Part shown: one piece after another, positions 1-10,000 of the stretch
Layout: each line of letters opens with the position of its first letter
Numbering within the stretch: position 1 is the first letter of the stretch
DNA from: Opisthocomus hoazin
Lineage: Eukaryota > Chordata > Aves > Opisthocomiformes > Opisthocomidae
NCBI RefSeq assembly: GCF_030867145.1
Contig: NC_134436.1
Span: forward strand, 5,456,001 to 5,520,000
Reading direction: 5' to 3'
Length of the DNA: 64,000 nucleotides
The notes under the pieces: generated by a model
Databases searched by the model: none
What the model was told of the DNA's origin: nothing
Seen by the model: the letters and a program-made list of their open reading frames with translations, nothing else
Made by a program: the position numbers and the translations under genes

Positions 1-467
1 TCCAGAACTGCCATATTCGGGGGTTTTCTGGACCAGGCTGGCAGGGAAGGTGTGGCCGTGGCTGGAGAAGACCAAGATCTCCATCTCTTCCGCAGGGCAG
101 CACGAAGCCAAGCGGTGATGTTGGTTAGGTGCTGGAGGAGCCTGTCCAGCAGCCCAAAGCAGCAGACCCAGAGCCTTTACAGGTCTTCAGCTGAACTTCG
201 TTCCCCTCGAGTCCCCTTTCAGGGCCGCGTGATGCTGAACCTCCCAGTCACCAAGAGTTTTCCAGGGTGGGCAACCAGTCCGTGCGGCCAACTTGATGCA
301 CGGGCAACAGGGAACCAGGACACAACCCCTTCCTGGTTTTCCATTGCAGGTCACCTTCCAGGGCAGGTGTTTGGGGATGGGCATCCTGCTGTCCCGCGAT
401 GTGTCACCTCCTGGGAGCGGTTGCTCTCTGATAGGGACATTAATCCATGTCCCACCACTTCCCACAG
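1..467 (+). other. SIL1: SIL1 last intron (3' part)
   Basis: This is non-coding sequence ending in a pyrimidine-rich tract and a CAG acceptor at 465-467, directly before the SIL1 terminal exon. Open frames here run through the acceptor with no SIL1-like residues, so they are treated as chance. I saw no other exon in this stretch; the previous SIL1 exon must lie left of the window. Confidence 0.8.
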
Positions 468-818
468 ATGCTGCTCGAGGACTCACAGCACGGAGATCAA
501 ATGGAAGAGAAAATCCAGCAGTACCGGCAAGTCAAGCTGGTGCCGGCGGTGGTGGAGCAGGACTGGTGCGTGGTCGTTTCCAACCTGCTGGCCATGCCCG
601 AGCACGACACTCGGGAGAAGGTCCTGAAGACGGTGGGCGTGCTGATGGCCTTCTGCAGGGAGCGCTACCGGGGGGACCAGGCCCTCAGCACCACCCTCAG
701 CCTCCTGCGCAGCGAGTACGAGGAGCTGGCGGCGGAGGAGCAGAGGGAAGGCGACAAAGACGGCTACTTCAAGGAACTTCTCGGCTCTGTGAATACCATC
801 ATTCAGGAATTAAGATGA
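468..818 (+). CDS. SIL1: SIL1 nucleotide exchange factor, terminal coding exon (partial gene)
   Basis: This exon encodes the C-terminal 116 residues of SIL1, the ER-lumenal nucleotide exchange factor that releases ADP from the Hsp70 chaperone BiP (HSPA5) and so supports protein folding. Seen: a CAG acceptor at 465-467, a phase-0 exon starting MLLEDSQ, and a stop at 816-818. Segments that match the vertebrate SIL1 tail are EEKIQQYRQVKLVP, PEHDTREKVLKTVGVL, CRERYRGDQ, and GYFKELLGSVNTIIQELR. The family is an all-helical armadillo-like fold that wraps the BiP ATPase lobe; this part is the last helices. The protein ends QELR, a KDEL-like ER-retrieval tail (human KELR). The rest of the gene is left of the window. 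The upstream in-frame ATG at 447 is intronic and is not the start. Identification is from remembered family sequence; very confident. Confidence 0.95.
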   Translation: MLLEDSQHGDQMEEKIQQYRQVKLVPAVVEQDWCVVVSNLLAMPEHDTREKVLKTVGVLMAFCRERYRGDQALSTTLSLLRSEYEELAAEEQREGDKDGYFKELLGSVNTIIQELR

Positions 819-985
819 AAACAGCTGTAGGTGCAGTTCAGTTCCAGAGCGTTCAGGCCGGCGGCGTGAGTTTTGGTGGCACCAATGTAAATGCACTTCT
901 GAATAAACTGCTGGACTAAATGAGAGCCCACCACCGGGCGCGTGTGCCAGCGGCTTCTTTATTAAAACATACGCGTTGGGGAGCG
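819..985 (+). terminator. SIL1: SIL1 3' UTR and polyadenylation region
   Basis: The 3' UTR is short. AATAAA lies at 902-907 and ATTAAA at 961-966, and a G/T-rich stretch follows the second signal at about 972-1000. The second signal with its downstream element looks like the likelier cleavage site, about 980-985. The exact end is inferred. Confidence 0.6.
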
Positions 986-2033
986 CGTTTTCTTTTGCAC
1001 AGGTGCTGCTGGAGAGCCAGAGGTACGTACCTGAGAGGGGAGGAGGCAGAGGGTCACTGTACGCTGCCTGTCACCCTCCAGCCATGACACTCGAGACACG
1101 TGGCGGGGTGGTCGTGGTCCGTCGGCAGGACTGTTTGGGGTGGGGAGGGCTGAGGGGGGTGGGACGGCCTCGGCGCTGCGCAAAGGGCAGCGTCCCCGCA
1201 GCTCTGCCCTTCGCCTTTCCCGGCGGTGGCCCGCGGTGTCTGCGAGCTGTGATTTGCTTCGGTAAGGCAGCTCGGCACTCGGACAGCACCCGTTGCCTGT
1301 GGATCGTTCTGTGCTCGTACACGTCATCTTCTCGCATTCTCCTTGTCTTTGGCGATGGCTTCCAAGACGATGACCTCCAGGGCCTGAGGCTGGCCAGCCA
1401 AGGACTTTTCACCCGTCACGTAGAGCATGCTTTCCTCTCTGTGCTGGGCATCGCCCCTCCTCCCACCTCTTCCAGGTGCAGCTTCTCCCCTCTTCCCTCT
1501 AGGCTCAGGTCCCTTCACCCGTGGGCCCCGTTGAGGTCCTCCTCACGCCGGGTGGCCTGAGGGGGATGTTCTGCCCTCTCCTCCTCGGGCCCAGTCTGTC
1601 TCCCTGTGTCGTCCTTCCTCAGGTGAGGAAGAAACCAGTCTTGCCCTGGCCCTGGCCTGGAGGTGACTTCCACCTCCCCTGCCATTAGCAAAGATTATAA
1701 AAACTAAATTTTTCATTATTTTGGCTGTTTAATTTCAGGCCAAACCCCCTCCTAGTTCTGAACCCTTTCTGGGAAGAGGGTTGGGTGTTTTTTTAATAGA
1801 GATCAATTCCATTTCTCACAAGCCCTCCCAAGAGAAATGCAGAGGGTGGGATGATGCAGTGAGCCCGGGAGCTCCATGGTGCTGCCCTGTGCCTGGGGAC
1901 GGGCACGTGTCCCCACAGCCCCCCTGCCCCAGGCTGTCCCCTCGGCAAGGATGGGCTCACCCTGGCCAGCGCTGGCACAGGCTGTGGCACTGCAGAGAAA
2001 AGAGGCGTGAAAGGCTGGGTGGTGGCCACGGAT
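986..2033. other. Intergenic region between convergent SIL1 and CTNNA1, SIL1 side
   Basis: This is GC-rich sequence with no recognisable exon. Several overlapping open frames occur on both strands (976-1560, 962-1327, 1071-1412) but have low-complexity, Pro/Arg/Ser-rich products typical of chance frames in GC-rich DNA. A pyrimidine-rich stretch lies at about 1440-1640. Confidence 0.6.
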
Positions 2034-2621
2034 GAGAGAGAGGGGAGGAGAGAAGGGAAGGGGAGATGAGGAGACAAGGGGAGAGGAGAAGAGGGGAGAA
2101 AAGAGAAAAGAGGAGGGGAGGGGAGAGGAGAAGAGAGAAAAGAGAAAAAAAGAAGAGAAGAGGAGAGGAGGAGAGGAGGAGAGGGAGAGGGAGAGGGGAG
2201 GAGAGGGGAGGAGAGGAGAGGAGAGAAAAGAGAAAAAAAGAGAAGAGGAGAGGAGGAGAGGGAGAGGGGAGGAGAGGGGAGGGGAGGGGAGAGAAAAGAG
2301 AAAAAAGAAGAGAGGAGAGGAGGAGAGGGAGAGGGAGAGGAGAGGAGAGAGGAGAGGAGAGGAGAGGAGAGGAGAGGAGAGGAGAGGAGAGGAGAGGAGA
2401 GGAGAGGAGAGGAGAGGAGAGGAGAGAGGAGAGGAGAGGAGAGGAGAGGAGAGGAGAAGAGGAGAGGGAGAGGGGAGGAGAGGAGAGGAGGAGAGGAGAG
2501 GAGAGGAGAGGAGAGGAGAGGAGAGGAGAGGAGAGGAGAGGAGAGGAGAGGAGAGGAGAGGAGAGGAGAGGAGAGGAGAGGAGAGGAGAGGAGAGGAGAG
2601 GAGAGGAGAGGAGAGGAGAGG
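2034..2621. repeat. Long polypurine GA-rich simple repeat, GAGAG pentamer array
   Basis: The + strand is purine almost throughout. From 2076 to 2621 there is no pyrimidine, about 546 consecutive purines. The right part (about 2341-2430 and 2490-2621) is a near-perfect 5-bp GAGAG tandem array. The left part has longer units of A-rich blocks (GAGAAAAGAG-like) alternating with GGAGGAGAGG blocks. Such mirror-symmetric purine tracts can form intramolecular triplex (H-DNA). All large open frames across it (up to 297 codons on either strand) are repeat artefacts. Confidence 0.97.
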
Positions 2622-4737
2622 CTCACCTGGGCCCGGCAGGCCAGCCATCGGGCGATTTCAAGGCTGTTGGCCCTTCTTGATGCCAAAATATTTCTGGCTA
2701 CTGGTTACTGTGTGGCAGTTGTCACTGTGAAGTACCAGGGTTAATTATAAATACTGATTTCCCCCCCTTTTCCTTTTGGGTTTTGATTCAGGCTTTTTCG
2801 CTGAGATTACAAGTGATTTTTCTTCTTTCTTTTCTTTTTTTTTTTCCTCTTTCTGAAAAGAATTTCCCAGCCAGTCCTGCCAGGGTTTTTCTTTGTAGGG
2901 TTTAAAAAAAAAAAAATTAAAATCTGATGTCACTGGCCGGGGCGAGCTCAGGAAGGGGCTTTTCTGCGTGAAGGATGAACCCCCGGGAAGCGCGTCTCCA
3001 GCCGGGGTGTGGGGCTGGCTCACAGGGTCTGGGAGCACGGATTTCATCAGCCCTGCAGGGCCTCATGACTGTTTCAGAGCTGGCTTTACCAAGGCAGGGA
3101 GGTTTTAACACCAATTTAAGGGCTGAGCTGGGAGAAAACCAGCAGCAGCAGTGACCCAGATGGACCAACACCCTCCCCCCCCAAGTCAAACTCCACTCCC
3201 TAATCCTGGAAGTCTTAAAACTGCGAAGTGTTTGAGCAGCATCGCGCCTGGCGTGGCTGAAGCCACCGCGGCCCTCGGGGCATGGCTCCAGCACTGGCCG
3301 GGGCTGCTCGGGACTGGCAGCTCGGGGAGGGACGGTGGCCTGCCATGGCTTCAGGCTGTCAGGCTCTGTCCCCACAGGGAGTGATGGTGGTGGGGGGAGG
3401 TGGTGGCAGCCGCGGGGTCTCAGAGGGCACCGAGGGGCTTTGCTGCGGGGCAGCCATGGCCAAGGTTCAGCCTTGGGGCTGCAGCCCAGACCAGGAGCAG
3501 CCTGCCCGCCTTGCCCCGTGTGTCCCCACGTGTCCCTGGAGGGTGACGGAGAGGCGCGGGTGAGCACTGGGCCGACTTCCCCAGCCACGAACGCCAGCCC
3601 AGGCTGACGTCCCCACTAACGCCAGCCTTGTTCCCAAAATGGCGCTGCTGGTCGGCAGCGCGGGGCAGCGGCAGGGCCACGGGCGGCTGCGGGCAGGACA
3701 GGGATGGGGACAGGGACCGGCCCGTCCTGCGCTGGGCAGGGCTCACCGGACCGTGCAGTTGTGCGGCTCCAGGGCAGAGGAGGTGGGATGGGGACGCACT
3801 GTCACCCTTGACAGGAGCCAACGGGGTCCCCCAGGCTCAGTGCCGCTGCCCTGCGCACCCGCAGCAGCATCAGGAGGGTGATGCGGGCTCAGCCCGCGCT
3901 CCCTCGCACCCGAACCCCGGCGTGCGGCGGGCAGGGAGGGGGCTCAGCGCAGTGGCCACCGGCCGTGCTTCCCCGGGGTGCTCGCCAGCCTCCCGCATCC
4001 GCCGCACAGGGAAGCCTCGAGCCTTCGGCACCGGAGCAGCCGATCTGCCTTAATGGGGCTTTTCCCTCCCCAAAGCACCAGCCCCACTCCCCAAACTGGG
4101 GATTTTCCAGTGCCTGTCCAGTCCCAGCCCCCGGCCGGGCGCCGAGCTGGGCAGCAGCAAAGCTGAGGAGAAAAGGCACTCGTTAACCAGCACGGAACCT
4201 GGCTGCGAAGCCTTCGCACACAATTTAAGTGGCCTAAATTCAGAGTGGCCTGAGTCACCGCTGAATTGGATTAAGGGCACTTGAAATCTGGAGTAAGACC
4301 ATCTCCCGTGGATTTCACGTGGTTTCACTCACACCCTGCAAAAGATGGTGCGGGTTCGTCTTCCCCGCGCAGCCGGGTCCCCTCTCCCGGGGCGGGCAGG
4401 AGGGCTGGGACACGGCCTCACAGCCTGGAAAACCAAACCCCAAACCCTTCCCGTTCCACAGGTATTTGGGGTGTTTCGGGCAGTGCCCGGCTCCCACCCG
4501 CACACACGGGTGGGCAGGGGGCCTGCAGCCCCCGGAGCCCCGCCATTTCTTCTCCTCTGAGCCGCAGGGACAGGACGGGACAGGACACAGAGGCTCCGCT
4601 CGCCACACGCCGCCAGGGAACATGGCTGGAAAGCTTGCCCACCCCGCACCACCGCAGCATGAGCCCTCCCCCAGCGCTTAATTACATCGAGCAGTAATTA
4701 CTGTAATTCTTTTCAGCTGGTTCTCTAATACAGCTAC
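2622..4737. other. Intergenic region, GC-rich, no gene recognised
   Basis: This is mostly GC-rich unique sequence with short homopolymers (C-run near 2761, T-run near 2836, A-run near 2908-2920). Many overlapping open frames on both strands between 3150 and 4700 share no family resemblance I recognise and lack splice or promoter context. I support no gene here. Confidence 0.6.
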
Positions 4738-4990
4738 GGCGTCGCTGGCGTCCGGCCCCCGTCGCTGCGCGCCGCTGCCCCGCAGAGCTGCTGCCGCGCT
4801 CCCTCGGGAGCTGCTGCTGGAGACGGCACGCGCCTGACGCTGCGGGACCAGCGCCTTCGCCTTCGTTTCACGGCGCCGAGCCCCGCGCTGGCAGCACCTC
4901 GGGCCCCGCGAGGAGCCGGTGCTGCTCCCTCCGCCGCCCGCCCCCAGCCGGGCTCTGGAACCGGCTGCGGCCAACGCGCCGCCAGCCTGA
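4738..4990. other. CpG-rich block in the intergenic region
   Basis: CG dinucleotides are dense over about 250 bp, with sharp drops on both sides. The right flank from 4991 becomes strongly AT-rich. A 98-codon minus-strand frame (4678-4974) starts within it, but its product is Ala/Arg/Ser/Gly-rich and unrecognised. It may be an orphan CpG island or simply a GC-rich spacer downstream of CTNNA1. Confidence 0.5.
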
Positions 4991-5927
4991 TGCTCGAAAA
5001 GTTTGTAGCATAAATAAACTAATGTTTATTTAAAAGCTAAATACATACAAATCTATCTGTACATCTTAATAGATGGGGTATTTTTTAAAAGCTCATTAAT
5101 AGATTGCATTTTGGGGGGAGCAATGTATTTATTTTGGAGAGAGCCACTGAACAGCCCAGGGAAAGTAACCTTATTAATACCAGGAGAGAAAAAAAGATAT
5201 CATATCATATAAAAGCAGCCAATAACTACACATAAGACAACACTGCCTACAGCTTCTCTGTTTCACTCGCTCCTGAGTGCCAGTGGGCCCGGCCCCTTCG
5301 CTCACCCTCCAGGCAGAGGCCTGCTTAGGCGTTAAAGGCGTGTGGAACCCAGGATCTAATCCAGCTGTTTATTGTACTCAAGAATGCTTGGAAACACAAT
5401 AAATTTGGCAAAAGTATCCGAGGAACTATTTAGCTTAATTCTGATCAGCACTTTGGTACCACGACAGCAATAACCTTGATATAGTAAATTATAAGCTGAT
5501 CAAGATAAATAAAATTATAACATAACGCTGCCAAGGATCAGCTCTAAAATTCAGATGCGGTTTAAAACATTAACCACGGAGCAGGCTGCTTTCCGGTTTA
5601 ATGGATGCTTTACAGAAACAGCAAACACAACCCTGACCTGCGCAAGCGCTTTTTCTCCCATACTGGACTTTATTGGTACGTGTAAAGCACACTGAAATTC
5701 ATAAAATTTAAATAAGACAGCAAAATTATACCTTGTAGCTACAGTTATCACAAATAATGTATAGTCTAAATTGCAGCCTGAGCAAACATTATTTGCTGGG
5801 TGCCTTTGGAAGCCCAAGGCGGGACGCAGCGCAATTATGAAAGGCGCAGAAAGCCGATCTGCATCTGAATGCGGGGAGGGGCGCGGGGCGGGCGGGGAGC
5901 CGGCTCCATTCACGGCACCACAACGCA
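4991..5927 (-). other. CTNNA1: AT-rich block downstream of CTNNA1; possible distal 3' UTR extension
   Basis: AT-rich sequence runs from 4991 to about 5870, bounded by two CpG-rich blocks. On the minus strand it carries several AATAAA hexamers, including a cluster around 5010-5035 and others near 5130, 5368 and 5510. No coding exon is recognisable. A read-through CTNNA1 transcript ending near 5000 would give a 3' UTR of about 1.75 kb. This is inference. Confidence 0.35.
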
Positions 5928-6764
5928 CCGGCTGGTAAAAGCAACTTTATTAGTGTCCCACGGTGACGTACATCAGCAATCTGTAACCAGGCATTAAACC
6001 CCCGTCCCGTGGGGTGCCGAAGCGATGGGCGCTCCCTGGCAGCGCCGCCGGCGCGAGCCCCTCCGGAGGCCACGCAGCCCGCGGGCGCCCGCACGCGTGT
6101 TCGCGGCCGGGCGGACACGCGGCCGGCGCGCAGCCCGGGAGCAGCCGCGTCACTCGGCCGCGCACGGCTCCGCGCAGCGCAGAACCCAGCCCGGGCAGGG
6201 GCACGGCTGCTCCAGAGGTTCTCCAGCTGTGGTCACGCTGGGGGCAGCGCAGCTGGCGCCTGCTGGAGCGTCAGGCTCCTCCGAGCTTGTTCCCCCTCCA
6301 CCCCAACAGCAGGAATACACTAATACATACAGTACTTCAATTAGTTTTTTTTAGAGTGAAAAGATCTAATTTTCCTCTCTTGATCACAATGAAAAAACGC
6401 AGTCTCTGAGTAGCATGATTCAACTATTAGTGTTAACCGTTAGTGTTACTGTAAAATCCTCTTTGGTTATAGAATATTTCATTTAAAGCTAGATTATACA
6501 AAATAATTTTCTGCTAGAAATACACCCCCAAAATCTAAAAGCAATCTAAATTAACACACTTCTGCAGGCTGAAGCTATGTGGATAGGACTTGCAAATTTG
6601 AGTATTTCCCCACGTAATCTAAACAAAAGTTATCAAAATTATATTAAGTAAATACATTTTGAGGGATAGTAAACTTTTGAAAAATCCTTAGAATATTAAA
6701 GGTAGAGTTCTGGAAATAGCAGTAGTGGGCTAGAGAAAAAAATAACCAAGACAGAGACCTCTCT
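5928..6764 (-). other. CTNNA1: CTNNA1 proximal 3' UTR
   Basis: This is the non-coding tail between the CTNNA1 stop codon (6765-6767) and the first AATAAA downstream on the minus strand. At about 830 nt it is of ordinary length for this gene. The stop-proximal half is AT-rich. The distal part (about 5876-6260) is strikingly CpG-rich, which is unusual within a 3' UTR. Confidence 0.7.
5946..5951 (-). terminator. CTNNA1: Proximal CTNNA1 polyadenylation signal
   Basis: AATAAA on the minus strand (TTTATT on the + strand) is followed within about 25 nt by a TG-rich element (TGCGTTGTGGTG) near 5912-5925. That layout fits a functional cleavage site at about 5925-5930. The site is read from sequence; use of it is not proven. 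Confidence 0.6.
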
Positions 6765-7052
6765 TTAAATACTCTCCATCGCCTTGAACTCACTGAGAGC
6801 CTGCACCGGGTTAACGTGTTTCTTCTGGGACGCTCTCTTGATTTTAGTTTGGGTTTCGTCTTGTTTCTCCCTCTTGACCAGGGGTTTCTTCTCCGGAGCC
6901 TTCATCTTCCAAGAGACGGCAGGAAGGTTGAGCGAAGCCATGCCCTGGGACTTCTGGTACTTGGTGGATGCCACGTAGGACGCCTTGACGGTCTGCACCA
7001 CCGCGTTCATCAGGTTCTTGGCGGCTTGGATGAGCGACATGGCGCTGTCCAC
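6765..7052 (-). CDS. CTNNA1: CTNNA1 exon 18 (terminal coding exon)
   Basis: It encodes residues 812-906 and the TAA stop (6765-6767), phase 0, after a CAG acceptor at 7053-7055. It starts [20 protein letters not shown], the last core helix of the actin-binding domain, followed by [17 protein letters not shown]. Then comes the flexible basic tail with [20 protein letters not shown] and the end [13 protein letters not shown]. The C-terminal extension contributes to actin-filament recognition in this family. The penultimate-region residue is Glu (MESI) where I recall human Asp (MDSI). The in-frame ATG upstream at 7073 is intronic. Confidence 0.97.
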   Translation of the reverse strand: MDSAMSLIQAAKNLMNAVVQTVKASYVASTKYQKSQGMASLNLPAVSWKMKAPEKKPLVKREKQDETQTKIKRASQKKHVNPVQALSEFKAMESI

Positions 7053-10000
7053 CTGCCAAACCCGAACACGCACGTGTTACACGCCGGAAAACCCCCCCAC
7101 ACGCGGTATTCCAGAAAGCACGACAGTCCTGGGGTGTAAAAGCACTCAAAAACCAATCCTTCTGGGTTTGCTTTTGCAATCTGAGGTTCCAAATTCAAGG
7201 CAGTATTTTATTTTGGACACAAAAGTGGTAAAAACCTGACTTGTGCCACCAAACAAAGCGCATTCCAGCGTTCGCCCATTATCTGTGCCTCTTCCATATT
7301 CATGGCAATCGGCAAGATTTGTATGCTGCTGTTTGCTTTTGTGACTAAGCTTTAACAGTAGCTTATTCTCTAATGAAATTAATAAAGCTATAGTAATATC
7401 TTAATCACTGGTAATAAATATTTCAATCAGCCTAGAATATTAAGTTGTACTGGAAAGGAACGCACGCAACTGCATCTTCAGCCAGGCCTGGAGCCCTTGC
7501 CCAGGTGGCTCCTGATTTACAAGAGCATTAACATGAGAAAAGGAAAAGCAAAAAAAAAAAGTGCATTTGCCGAAGCTTTAGCCGCAACTGGGGCAGGGTG
7601 GAAGAGCGAGGGGAGGACCCCTGAGGCGACCTCAGCTGGAGCCCACCTCTCTGGGTGCAGTGCCCTGCTCCAGGTGGGACCTCCGGCTTGCGAATGGCAA
7701 ACGGTCTGGGCAGGGTTTCATCTCGGGCAGGATCTCTGCATCTCTGCTAAGCTCACACAAGAGCTCAGCTGCCTCTACGCACTTCAGTCCCCGCGTTGTA
7801 GACATCTACGGAAGGTTTTGGGAAAAACCTTGCAGCCGTTGCTTCTCTAGGAGCAAAACAGAGCGGGAGGTTGGCTGCTCGCCTTATGGTGCTGGCACCT
7901 TCCTTTCCCCCAGGCTGTGTTTTCAGTACCACAGCGGCAGATCTGATCCGCGCCCTCCAGCAAACCAGCGCTGTCTGCTCTCCTCGCCCCAGTCACCATG
8001 CTGGAAAACCCTCTCCTTGCATGTGACTGTTTCGTGAATCTTCACAGCAGGAAGAATCACGTTAAACGCAACAAAAGCAGGGAGGTACCTTCGTAAATGA
8101 GTTGTCAGACTGCTTAGGGTGCAAGCTCTTACTGCCTTGGGTATAGCTCTGCTTTCACAAAATTTCTGCGGCGTATGGATGGGGGAAGATGTTAACGTTG
8201 AAAAGAATGTGACTTTTCGACAGGTGAGGTCCCTGGACTGGCAGAGGTCTTCATCTGATCATTGGACAGCAGCTTAACACTACTACTGGCAATATCTGGC
8301 CCCAGTGGACAGACTCGTGGAGAACAGATAAAACCAGGAGATCAGACTACAGAGGCCAGCCTGTTCATGTAACTGATTTATGGGAGAAGGTACGTAAATT
8401 CTGAAGACACTGAGTAACTGCAGTGAAGCCCTGGAGTACGTGTTATTGCACAATGACACATCTGCTTCTTTGACAGCACGGTGCCTTCAGCCTCCCAGCC
8501 AGCAGGACACCAGGCACGCAACAGAGACGCACAGCAACAGGCTTCATGACACCTCCTCACTCGGCCCCGCCGCGCTGGAGATGGGAGCTGTGGGCCTGGC
8601 CGCAGCAGGAGGTGCAGCGGAGGAGCCCATCTCCCGGGCGAAGGTCCTGAGCTTATGGCAAGTGTGGTCCATCGCCACCACTGCTTCAGTTGCTGCCGAC
8701 CTCCCTCGGCTGCCGCTGTCCTGAAGCACTCATTCTGCAATTCTAGCTTGTTGGAGGGGAAAAAGGATGTGCTAATAAGCTTAAGCACTTGAAACAGCTG
8801 AATGGCAGGAGGTGGTAATTTTTTTTCCATTTGCTTTTCAGGATTCGGATAGCAATAGTGGGCCATCAGCCGTTTCTGTCCCTTCTTCAAACCTCCTACC
8901 TCAGTCATGACGTGGATGTGATCAAACACACCCCTCTAGGGCAAGGAAGAACAGGCCAGAAGAAACTAAGAACTTAGCTCCACTCCCCAAATATCCGTCA
9001 CATAGATTCCTCTTAGGAGGAAGCATTTCATGAACTACAGTGAAAAAATTATTTGCTAAGTAATGGCTAGAAGGAGGAAGCAGGCTGGCCTACGGCAGCT
9101 TTCAGCTGTCATAAAGCAGAGCAGCCACTAAAAACCCCTGCACTCTTCAGGGCACAGCTTTTTTGAAATATTACCATCTCAGGAGCATTGCAGGACCCCA
9201 GCACGTTCCAAGGCTGCACGGAGACATAGGGTAGGCTTAGCTATGCTGATTAAAGTGATTTAACCTCACTGGGAGTGAAAAACAGTCTGGAAAAACAGTA
9301 GATTACACAAAGGTAAAGTGAATCCATCTACAAACACAGCTGAGTAATGAAAAGTGAAGTCTGCATTTGTATTTCCCCCCCTTTCAAACAGTGAGTGTTT
9401 CCTCCAAGAACAACGAGGCAGTGCAGGCATTGCCATACACTCTACACACACTAAAACTTTGACTGAACGCTCCAAAATCTCGTCTGTATTCTGTATGGTT
9501 TAGCACAAAAGCTTAGTTTGGAATAATTGGAAGAAAAAACGCGCGCACCGGGCATGACATCGCTCATACATACCCCAGACACAACCAGCTCCCCTCCGAG
9601 GTTCTGAACTTCAGCCTTCACCTTGCTACAGATGTTCAGCTGATGGCAATACAGCGCGATGCGCTGCAGGTAGGCTAGGAGGTCCTGCTTGCACGCAGAG
9701 TCGGGGCACTGCGAAAACAAAGGCGACATTTTACTTTGTGATCACAAAAATGGGAACAGAAATCATTTGGGGAGAAACGAGACAACTCCATTTCGAAACA
9801 GCAAACGTGCTCCAAAGATTATTCCACTTCCTGCTGTGCTCTGGTTTTCACAGACAGCTGAGCAATCCATGGGCATCACCAAATACACAGAAAAACCAGA
9901 AGCAATAGACACCGGCTATCAGAGCGCGGGGGCAGCCACCAGACAGACTCGCCGGGATCCTTTCAGCTGCACGGCCGCCCACGAGCTCCACGCGAGGAGC

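Noticed and set aside
52..919. Overlapping frames around the SIL1 exon (52-627 and 293-919)
   Set aside because: They read SIL1 sequence in wrong frames and cross the intron-exon border without family similarity.
1793..2730. Four long open frames (204-297 codons) through the GA/CT tract
   Set aside because: Products are repeats of Arg/Gly/Glu or Leu/Ser/Pro imposed by the pentamer repeat; a purine-only tract cannot encode stops in some frames, so openness is meaningless.
3150..4700. Many GC-rich open frames on both strands
   Set aside because: High overlap in several frames, biased composition and no recognisable domain or splice context.
6009..6409. Arg/Ala/Pro-rich + strand frames at the CTNNA1 3' end
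   Set aside because: Explained by the CpG-rich block within the 3' UTR; three frames are open at once.
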